Positions 21,791-30,900 of a DNA stretch of 36,096 nucleotides are shown here, in pieces. The notes below the pieces were generated by a model that ran no database searches, was not told the origin of the DNA, and saw nothing but the letters and a program-made list of their open reading frames with translations. The translations under genes and the position numbers were made by a program. How positions within the stretch are numbered: position 1 is the stretch's first letter; the number at the start of each line of letters is the position of its first letter. The DNA comes from Fonticula alba (lineage: Eukaryota; Opisthokonta; Rotosphaerida; Fonticulaceae): positions 4,222,971 to 4,259,066 of the forward strand of contig NW_009242971.1 in the NCBI RefSeq assembly GCF_000388065.1, given 5' to 3'.

Positions 21791-24080
21791 ATGAGCAAGG
21801 CCGTACGGCGGCGATTGGCAGCGCGCCTGGGCCCAGCCTTGCGCCTGGGCGTGGTGGCCATTGCCGTGGGCGCTCTCGCCGCACTGCTTCTGTTCCATGG
21901 GGCCGGCCCGCTGGCCGGACTAGGGCCCGCTATGCGGTACATGGCCCCGATCGGCGACCCGCCCGGCCTTGAGCAGGGGATGACCGGCGTTCGGAAGGCC
22001 ATCACCGGCGAGTGGGTGCGTACGACGGAGCCACCGAGAGGGAGGGACCCCCACGCGTGCAGCTGCTGGAGCATGGGCCTGCACATGCACGCGAGGGACC
22101 GTACAGATAAGGCAGGGCCGAGGACGGGCGGGGGGCATTTATTGTGGTCTATCACCCCATGCGCAGGAGGATCAGCGGGACACTCACCGGCCTGAGGGGG
22201 CGGGGGGGCGGGGAGGCAGTTCATCGGGCGCGTGGGATTCGACCCTCGACCGAGTCCCTGGACGGAGGGGGGGCACAGCTGCGGCCCGGATGCACACTTT
22301 CTCGTGGAGGCGCTCGAGCCGGGGGTCATGCTGCTCCCGGCCCGGCGCCTGCCGACCGTCTGGCGTGTCATGGGCCCGGGCGAGCCGGGCCGGCGGACCG
22401 AGCTCGAGCTGGCGGTTTTCATCCCACGCGACACCGGCGGCCCGGAGGCCACAGCCGCGCCCATCCCTCGACGGGTGAACATTCGCGTGGTGTCGACGCT
22501 CGACAGCCGGACCAGCGCGTCCGGCCTGTGGCGTCAGTACCGGCCGCCAGGGGCCCAGCCCGACCCCGGTGGCCCGGCGGCGTCGGCGCCGGATCTCGAG
22601 GCGGCCCCGCACCTGGCAAACTGGGTCCAATGTTTGTACCTGTCGGAGGTGGTGCAGTGGGGCAGCTCCCTGGGAGCCGCGGCCGGTGCTCGCATTGGTC
22701 CCTTCACCCCGGGCGGGGACAGCGCGGTGGAGGGGCTCCTGCGCGAGCGTGCCCAACTGGCCGTCGGAGTGTGGGAGGACCTGTCCACCACGCGTGCGGA
22801 AAAGACCCACGGGCCACCGGGCGAGCACCCCGACGAGAGCAACACCCACTTGCCGGACCTTTCCGGCTGGTATGAGGCCCTCTGGGCCGACCTCCAGCGC
22901 GAGGACATCTACTTCCGTCAGTGCGACCCGGTGCATTCGATGCGCTGGCGCTTCCGGCCGCTGGCGCTGGATGCCTGGCGACAGCCGGATCACTGCCCCA
23001 TGCTCGGGCCCGGGCCGCCGGGGCCCGCAACACAAAGGACCCCCTGGCGGCAAGCGCGCCACATGGCCAAGTCCACCGCACTTGGGGAGTACATCCGCCA
23101 GCGACTGGATCTGGCCAATGGCGGCGGCACGGCGCGCGGTCCCTTTGACCATGAAATTGCCGCCAGCCTGGAGCGCGTGCTCTGCGGGCTCGAGGGCCCG
23201 CGGCGTTTGGTGCTCATCGGCGACTCGCTCCTGCTCCAGTGGTCGACATACATGCGGGGATTGCTGCGCCGTCGCCACGCCATGACCGATGACCAGCCCT
23301 GCCCCGGGGGGGAGCCGGGCCCGATCCCCGACCAGGCGGTCGTCTTTCACCGGATCCGCCTGCTGCGCGACTCGCTACCGGCCACCCTGCAGACCATCCG
23401 CCAAGGGCCGTGGCGTGAGCGAGACGTGGTCATACTGAATGCCGGGCTGTGGGAGGCTGCCTACGAGGATCTGGCCAAGTACCAGGGGCAGGTGCGCACT
23501 GCCACCATGGCCGGCATGTGAGGGAAGGAAGACGGACAGGGGGGGGGGGGGGGGAGGGGGAGGAAAAAGAAGACCAAGCGGGGAAGGGCCTGGCACAAGG
23601 ACAGGCGCCTCGATCTCGGCCTCGCAGACAGACACGCCACCGGGCGAGGCTGGCCCAACTGACCGTCGCCCATCATGCCAGGTGTCGACTCTCATCGAGG
23701 CCGTGCGTGACGCGCTGGCCGGCATCCCGGGCGCCCAGCTCGTGGTCATGACCACACCGCAGGTCTTTTGGACCGGTGACGACCAGCCCGGCCCCGGGCC
23801 CGGGCCCACACAGCTCCCGCAACATGTCGGCCTGAATGCCCCGCGGCTGGAGGCGGCCAACCGGTTGCTGGCCACCGCGGGCCCGGTGGCCGATGGGCGT
23901 CCGGGTCCGGCGCAGCTGGCCGCCGCCCGGCCCCCGGGGCACATGCCCGTCGGCAAGGTCGATGCCTCCGGCATCACGAGCAATGCCCGGCATCTGCTGG
24001 TTCCGGGCGACGCGCGGCACTGGTGCCCGGCCGTGTACGCGGCACTGACCGCGCGGCTCATCAACAGCGTGTGCTCGTGA
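21791..24080 (+). CDS. Type II membrane PC-esterase/SGNH-fold protein, probable glycan O-acetyltransferase (3 exons)
   Basis: Exons are 21791-22015, 22220-23491 and 23682-24080, giving 631 aa. A short basic N-terminus (KAVRRR) is followed by a hydrophobic segment at about residues 15-40, typical of a signal anchor, so the rest should face the Golgi/ER lumen. The catalytic pieces of the PC-esterase family (TBL, NXPE and CASD1 relatives) are visible: the GDS block LVLIGDSLLLQW with G409-D410-S411, an intermediate VVILNAGLW block, and the C-terminal GDARHWCP with D609 and H612 as the D-x-x-H of the Ser-His-Asp triad. Members move or remove acetyl groups on glycans. The acceptor here is unknown. 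Intron 1 has a G-rich rather than pyrimidine-rich 3' end, so the 22219/22220 border is less secure. An in-frame ATG at 21527 would add 88 residues but spoil the signal anchor. The gene converges on the orphan gene 155 bp away. Confidence 0.82.
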
Positions 24081-24235
24081 GGCCCACCGGATGGGGGCGG
24101 GGCGGGGGCCGGCTCGCGGCGAATACATCCCTCATCCTGCGCATGGAAGTGGGCCAGCTACCTGGTCCCTTGTGTCGGGCTTTATGCCGTCCTCGGCTGG
24201 GGCACCTAGGGCGGTGGGTGGGCCCTGCCGCCGTG

Positions 24236-25173
24236 CTACTTCGGCCCGAAGCGCCCGGCACCCGAGAGAAGAGTCGATGCCAGGAGCTGGTGCGCGCGCA
24301 CATCCAACGACGGCGAGGCCGCCTTCACCAGGAACGTTTGCCGCAGGGCGTCTGGGCCGCCCGCTTGCAGGGCCTCGGCCACGGGCCGGAGCAGGCGGAT
24401 TGTTACCAGACCCTCGAAGAGGGACATCTCCACCGAGGAGGAATCCCCGGGCAGCGGGTCGACCGGGACACCGGCCTGCATGGTGACCAAAGATGAGAGT
24501 TCCCCCCCCCCCCCCCACCCACCCACCCCGGGCCCGTCGACCGTCAGGGGTGTCAGAATGTGCACAATCCAGGGCCCGGGCCAGGGAGGCGATGGACATG
24601 GCGAGACGCACCTCACGGAGCATGCAGTGCAGGGTGGCCACATCGGCCGAGAGGTCCGGCGAACAGGCCCCGGCCGGGCCGCTCACCCGGTCACGCACCC
24701 CTCGCCGAGAGAGGCCATGCAGCGCGGTCAGGAGCTCGGCCGGCGGGCAGGGCATGTCACCACCGGGCGCCATGGCATCCACCTGAACGAGGGCGGTCCG
24801 CGGAACCAGGCGAAGCTACGCTCGACACGGGAGCGGCGAAGGTCAGCACAATGGCCAGGCCGCAAGCGGACAGCCAGGGCAGCAGGAGGGAAAATGGCGG
24901 GGCGTACATTCCAAGCAGCGGCCTCGCTCGGCACAAGGCAGCCAATGCAACCGGTTTCCGGATCACAGAAAAGCACGTATGCCGGGAAGGCAACACCCTT
25001 GACAAATGAGTGTAGGTTAGACGCGCAGGCGGGGGGGGCGGCGCGGGGGGCTGTACAGGCGCCGGCGGCGAGGACCAATGGGCGGGAGGGGGGGGGGGAC
25101 GCACATTCAGCAGGCGCACATGGCACGGGCCCTGCGGGGCGACGAAGGCGTCGCAAGACAGCGGCGAGAACAT
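24236..25173 (-). CDS. Unrecognised 189-aa protein rebuilt from four small exons
   Basis: Proposed exons in coding order: 25173-25105, 24997-24908, 24782-24612 and 24475-24236. All three introns are phase 0 (107, 125 and 136 bp), with donors gtgcgt, gtacgc and gtgcgt, branch motifs CTAAC, CTGAC and CTGAC, and acceptors AAG, CAG and CAG. No single frame here is long, but the joined product is ordered-looking: N-terminal MFSPLSCDAFVAPQGPCHVR, then a hydrophobic beta-rich stretch VAFPAYVLFCDPETGCIGCL, then helical segments with PAELLTALHGL and SLFEGLVTIRLLRPVAEALQ. It has ten cysteines, no signal peptide and no membrane segment. I cannot place it in a family. It might be a small subunit of a complex, but that is a guess. 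A run of N lies 33 bp upstream of the ATG. Confidence 0.62.
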
Positions 25174-25556
25174 GGCCGCGCGGGAGGAGGCGCGAGGCGA
25201 GAGGGNNNNNNNNNNNNNNNNNNNNNNNNNNNNNNNNNNNAGGCCGCTGTTGTTATTGCTCCCCGTGTGCTGAGTGGGGGGGGGGGGCGAAGCACATCGT
25301 GTGACTGGCAGCTGCCCGGGCGACCTGTCCATCCGAGATCGCGCCACAACGGTCGGGCCCATTTCCGCGCCGCTGTCGAGGGGCAGGCTGTTTTTGTGGG
25401 GACCCCCCGCCGGGGCAGCAGCGCCCCCGCAAGCCGGCGGCATGCCTTATCTCTCTGCCCGGATCCCCCCCCCCCCCCCGCCCCTCCCCCGTGTCCACCG
25501 TATCCTCTCCTCTCCGGCCCTCTGGTCCCACGCTCGACCCTCTGTCTCCTCCCACC
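25174..25556. other. Divergent spacer with assembly gap
   Basis: Upstream region shared by the orphan gene and the carboxypeptidase gene. It includes the run of N at 25206-25240, a G run near 25274 and a CT-rich leader with a C run from about 25467 before the carboxypeptidase ATG. No gene seen. Confidence 0.5.
25206..25240. other. Run of 35 N (unresolved sequence)
   Basis: Thirty-five consecutive N. True length and content are unknown. Flanking sequence is GC-rich (gcgaggcgagaggg on the left), suggesting a difficult GC or homopolymer tract. Confidence 0.99.
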
Positions 25557-27519
25557 ATGGCGTCGACCACGCTGCGCCTGCCCGGCCTTGGGTGGGCTCT
25601 CCTGTCGCTGCTGCTCGCGGCCCTCTTCAGCTCCTGCTGCCTGGCATCCGCCTCGCCGGTGATGAACGGCCCACCGACCACCTGGCTGTCGGCCCCGGTG
25701 CCCGCCGAGGACACGGCCCAGCTGCGCGTGTTTTTGCCGAGCCCCGAGGCGCGCGACCAGTTCCTCTGGCGCCTGGCTGGCGCCGGGGTCTCGGCCGATC
25801 TGACCACCCTGGGGTTCTGCTCGTCCCGCTGCGTGGACCTCCTTGTGCCGGAAGTCGACCGCCAGGCTGTTGAGGCTGCCCTGCCGGCGGATGCGGTCCT
25901 GCGTACGGCCGAGCGCAACCTCGGGGGCCGTCTGCGCGCGGAGCGCGACCGCCTGGCCGGCGATGCCCACCGGACTGACTTCTCCGGTGTCACTCGGGCC
26001 AGTGACTTTTTCGAGGACTTCCGCACTTACGCCCAGATTGAGGCATTCATGGACTCGCTGCTGGCCGCCTACCCGGAGGCCCTGTCGGGCTTCGTGTCCG
26101 GGCGCACTTTCGAGGGTGCGCGCTCGGCTGCCGCTGCCGCTGCTGCTGCTGCCGCCATCACCACCTCCTCCCGCCCCCTTACGCTCCTTCGTCGGGCTTG
26201 GCTCGCGCACTTCCACACGTCCATCTTTCGCTGACTCCTCTTGCTCCCTTCCCTCTTCTCTCCCTCTGCTTGGGCTGCTTTCCCAGGCCGGCCAATCCGC
26301 TCGATGGTCCTCTCAGTCGGCGGCAACAGCACTGTCGTCGACGCCGGGCGCCGGTCCATCCACCTGCAGGCTGGTCAGCATGCTCGGGAGTGGCTTTCTC
26401 CCCCGACCCTGCTGTACATCCTGTCCGGCTTCCTCGAGGAGACCAGTGGCTCGGCCAACCTTCCCCTCCGCGATGTATGTGCACTTTGTGTGCTTTTCCC
26501 CTTCTCTCCCCGGCCCAGCTCTCTTGGGCCTCCCCCATGGCGTGATCTCTGACCCCCTGTGCTTCCGCCGCCCTCCCCCCCCCCTCCTCCCTTTTGTGCC
26601 CGGTCCCTGCCGTAGCTTCTTTCCCAGTTCGACATCTACATCACCCCGGTGGTCAACGTCGATGGGTACCTGCACACCTGGAAGGGCGATCGCCTGTGGC
26701 GCAAGAACCGCCGTGTCAACAGCGGCTCCAACTTCCTTGGCGTTGATCTCAACCGGAACTGGGGGCCGAATTCCACCTGGTGCACTGAGGGGTCCAGCAC
26801 CTTCCCCGGCTCGGATGTCTATTGCGGCACCGAGGCCTTCAGTGAGCCGGAGACTCAGGCCATGAGCCAGCTTTTGGACTCCCTGCCGAATGTCGCCGTG
26901 CGCCTGCTCCCCCCTATATCTGCCTTCTCGCCCCCCCCCCCCCCCCCCTCGCCTTTGTGTGCTCTTACACTGCCCGATGCACTCGATACTGACGTCGACA
27001 TTCCCCCTCCCCCTCCACCGCTGCTGCTGTTGCTGCTGCCGCTGCCGCCGCCGCCGCCGCTGCTCTCCCACACAGCTGGCCATTGACTACCACACCTACG
27101 GTCCCATGATCCTGTACCCGCTGCAGCACACCTACGACCCGGCTGAGGGTGATGATGCTGCGCACTTCGACCATCTTGCCACGGTCATGGCCGACGCCAT
27201 CCGTGCCGTTCACGGCCAGGAGTATGAGCCCATGCCCGGGTCCCAGCTGTATCCCCACTCGGGCGGCCTCATCGACTATGCTTACTACACTCGTCGAATT
27301 CCGGCTTTCACCGTGGAGCTCCGGTGCGCACTGCCATCATCCTCCGCCAGTGGGCTTTGCTTTGCCCCATGCGCTAGATCGCCCCCGCCCCACCTCTCTA
27401 ACTCCTGTTGTTCTTGCCATTGCGCCAGTGGTGACGGCTTCATCGTCCCCCCCTCCAACATTCTGGAGTCCGGCGAGGAGAACTATCGCGGCCTGATCGA
27501 CATCCTGCCCCTCTTGTAG
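25557..27519 (+). CDS. Secreted M14A zinc carboxypeptidase precursor, carboxypeptidase A-like (5 exons)
   Basis: Exons are 25557-26115, 26287-26474, 26628-26897, 27076-27323 and 27429-27519, giving 451 aa. A signal peptide covers about residues 1-30 (hydrophobic LGWALLSLLLAALFSSCCLA), a propeptide about 40-140, and the peptidase domain about 155-445. All key residues of bovine carboxypeptidase A are found: zinc ligands H218 and E221 in QHAREW and H345 in DYHTYG; substrate-binding R274 (LWRKN), N291 and R292 (DLNRNW); and general base E420 in FTVELRG. Counting back from E420, Y398 matches Tyr248 and I405 matches position 255, where Ile gives CPA-like preference for hydrophobic C-terminal residues and Asp would give CPB-like. 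It is probably a secreted or lysosomal zymogen for protein digestion. All four introns have CTGAC or CTAAC motifs. Intron 4 (105 bp) is in frame and free of stops. Confidence 0.95.
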
Positions 27520-27931
27520 GAGAGCACCGCGCTTCCCCTGTGGATGCCTGCTTCCCTGACATTTCTGTCGATGCCGCAGTTATAATGCACATATGCAGGG
27601 AAAGAAAGAGAAAGAGGGGGAGGGGGGAAGGGACGGGGAGAGTAAATCTATGGGTGTGTATTGAAGGGGGGTATTTGGGGGGGGGGAGAGAGAGAGAGAG
27701 AGAGAGATAGAGAGGGAGGGAAGGAAAGATGGGGGAAATGCCTGGGGAGGAAGGTGACAACCGTCGAACCAACCGGACCGCCACGCAGGAGTGGATCCTC
27801 CCCCATTCGCCGGAGCCCGGGAGGAGTGACAAACGCCCGCTGTGTCGGCCCTCATCGCCCGGCCCCCAAACGCGTCGGGGGAAGACAGCCATGCCGCGCT
27901 GCCCATGGGGGGAGGGAGAGACACACGAATG
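27520..27931. other. Convergent spacer between carboxypeptidase and POLR3A
   Basis: Contains a GA repeat at about 27688-27716 and purine-rich flanks. I see no canonical AATAAA for either gene; TATAAT near 27580 is the only AT-rich element on the carboxypeptidase side. No gene seen. Confidence 0.45.
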
Positions 27932-30900
27932 TCACTTCTTCCCATGGAAGCGCGGCTGGTCGAAGAGAAGCTTCCGGCGCGGGAGGCCAAACTGACCAGG
28001 GCCGGCCACGGTCGGGGGCGCATCAGCCGGGGCGGCGGCGGCCGCCGGATCAGCCGGCTCGAATTCCACGATCTCCACCGGGCCCTGGGGGTCCTGCATG
28101 CTGTGGAGGTGAGCATCGGCCGCTGCCGGGCCCCGCGACGCCTCCATGTGCTGCAGGACCTTGAAGAGCCCAGTACCAATGGGCATGGGAATACCCATGA
28201 TAATGCACTCGGACACACCCTCAATGGCATCACGCTTGGCGAAGTAGGAAGCATCGAACAGATGGTCGGTGGTCCGCTCGAAGGAGGCCAACATCAGGAC
28301 ACTGTCCTTCATCTTGGCAATGCCGAAGCGCGTGATGCCCAGCACCTCGCCCTTGCAGGTCATCAGGTCGGCCAGCAACATGACATGGCGCATGTCAATG
28401 CTCATGCCGTGGCTGCTCATGGTATACTGAATCTCATTGATGATGGTGGTCCGGGCCGCCTCAATGCCCAGGACCTGGGCCACCTCCATGATGTGGTTGG
28501 AAGTGGTCTGGGTGCCATCCACACCCTCGGTGGCCATCACATGGCGCAGGCCGTAGCCCTCCACCAGGAGGTTGTAGCTGGTGTCGGCCCCGCCGCCCAG
28601 GGTGTTGACCACGGCACGGTTGACCGTCGGCACGCCCTTGACAATGACATTCGGCAGCATGGCCTTCAGATGCTGCAGCATGAAGTACATGGTGAACTTC
28701 GGGTCCTCCGGCGGGTACACGCGGATGCGGTTGCTGGCCGACACCCGGACATGGCGGTCCTTGAGCTTGAGCTTCGGCGCGGCGATGATGGCTGCCCGGA
28801 TTTGCTCCATGTCCACCTCCAGCTGCAGGGCCTGGATGGCATCCAGGTCAAACTTGATGGACAGGTAGCACTCCTGCGCGCTGAAGGTTTCCTGGATGTA
28901 CTCGGCGATGTTGCTGAGCAGGGTCTTCTCGATGCGGCCCTTGACAATGCGTGCCGATTGGACGCTGCGATTGGCAATCAGGGTCGTGGTGATGATCGGC
29001 GTGGAGATCAGCTTGCTGGCATTGATGATTTCCTTGATGCGCGGCACACCGAGGGTCACGTTCATGGAGGCCACACCGGCAAAGTGGAAAGTCTTCAGGG
29101 TCATCTGCGTGCCGGGCTCACCGATGGACTGGGCGCCCAGGGCACCGACCGCGGTGCCCGGCTCGATGATGGCCTTCAGATACTTGTGCAGGATGGTCTC
29201 AAAGAAGAGGTCCATCTGGGCCGGGGTCACGCGCAGCAGCAAATCCACGAAGCTGCGCGCGGTCAGGCCCATTTCCGCCTGGTGGATCGCCTCCACTCGA
29301 GCCGCCGTGTAGGGAACCCCCTGGGCGTCCAGCAGCTCCGGCAGCGGGAAGGCCCGGGCATCCGACGACACCGGCCCGAAGGTGGCCCGCTTGACCGAGG
29401 GAGGAATGGCCTCGGCCGGGGGCGGCTCCGCCACCGGCCCCGGGGTGACGGTGTGCGCATCGAGGCCGGCCCGCTGACGCAGCCCAGCCAGCTCGGCCGC
29501 CAGCTGGTAGACAAACTCCCGGAGTTCCCCGATGAAGAGCGACGTGCATCGGTGCGCCACGGCCGGGATGCTTACCTGCCGGTCGACCAGCTGCATCAGC
29601 TGCACCGGCAGCAGGCCGCGGTGCTCCGGCGCCAGGGGGTTCTCCGCCTCCGAGGGGAGCCGGTGCCACTGGCAGTGCGTGAACACTCGGGACAGGCTGA
29701 CCGGCCGGTCGTCGGCCTCCATGGCCGCCGGGTCCAGACCATCGGCACCATACTTGAACTGCACCACCTGGCCGCTGGAGTTGCGCACCGAGTAGTCATA
29801 CTGCACGGACAGGTCCTCCAGCGCCTTCATCAGGCGCCGCTGCATGTAACCGGTCTCGGCGGTCTTGACGGCGGTATCGACCAGACCCTCACGACCACCC
29901 ATGGTGTGGAAGAAGAACTCCGTCGGTGTCAGGCCACTGTAGAAACTGTTCTTGACGAACCCCTTGGCCGCCGGGGTCTTGGCTGTGGAGAAGGCACCCA
30001 AGCCGAAGGGAAGGAGGGAGAGGCAGAGGGAGACGGGAGACGGGGAGGAGCCGACCGATGGAGGACGGGGAAGAGGGGGGTTAGAAAGAAAAAAAAAAAG
30101 ACCAGCAGTACGGAACAGAGCGAGTGCAGGCCCCCGCCCTCCAACCCTGACGATCTAGAGCACGATCAGCACGCACAGTTGACCTCGAAGTGCGGCAGGG
30201 TGCGATTGACAAAGCCGTCGGCGATGCGCGCGCCGGATACGACCTGCTGCCCGACACAGGCAATCATCTGCGAAATGTTGATCTTGGAACCCTTGGACCC
30301 GGAGATGGCCATGACCATGGGGCTGTTGTAGCGGTCCAGCTCATTGAGACAGATCTGGCCGGCGTCATCACGGATCTTCGACAGCTCGCCAGTCATCTTG
30401 GCCTCGAGGGTTTGCTCGGCCGTGCAACCGGGGGCCAGCTGCAGGGTGTTGTTCTGGAACTCCTTGATATACTCGGCGCACTTGCCGTAGCCAGCCATGA
30501 CCAGCTGGTCCTTCATCTGGACCAGTCGCGCGCCAGGGCGCACATCATCAATGCCGATGGAGAACCCATGGTTGCCGAGCCAGCGCGCACACATCTTGGC
30601 CACACGCGACATGGCCGCAATGGCCTCATCCACGCCGTAGTCCCGCATGATGATGTAGAAAATGGTGTTCTTCGAGCCGGAGCCGACGAGAGACTTGTCC
30701 AGGGTACCGCACATGACGGTGCTGTCACGGATGACAACATCTTCATGCAGGATGGGGGGGGGGCGAGCGAGAGGGAGAGAGAGAGAGGGCGAAGGGAAGA
30801 AGAGGAGGAAGGCGATGGTGTGAGTGTGGTAACGGGGAGGGGAGGCCAGTGGCGGACGGGTGGATGGCCAACGAGACGGCAGGGCCAGAGAGCGGGAAAG

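Noticed and set aside
24757-24910. Signal-peptide-like frame starting MYAPPFSLLLPWLSACGLAI on the minus strand
   Set aside because: It lies in intron 2 of the orphan gene model and begins across its gtacgc donor. It reaches a stop at 24757 and I found no splice that joins it in frame to the downstream exons as well as the chosen model does. It remains a minor alternative.
27842-30331. 829-codon open frame on the plus strand
   Set aside because: It lies wholly antisense to POLR3A exon 8 and part of exon 7. It is His/Gly/Leu-rich shadow sequence caused by high GC and third-position bias. POLR3A homology is unmistakable.
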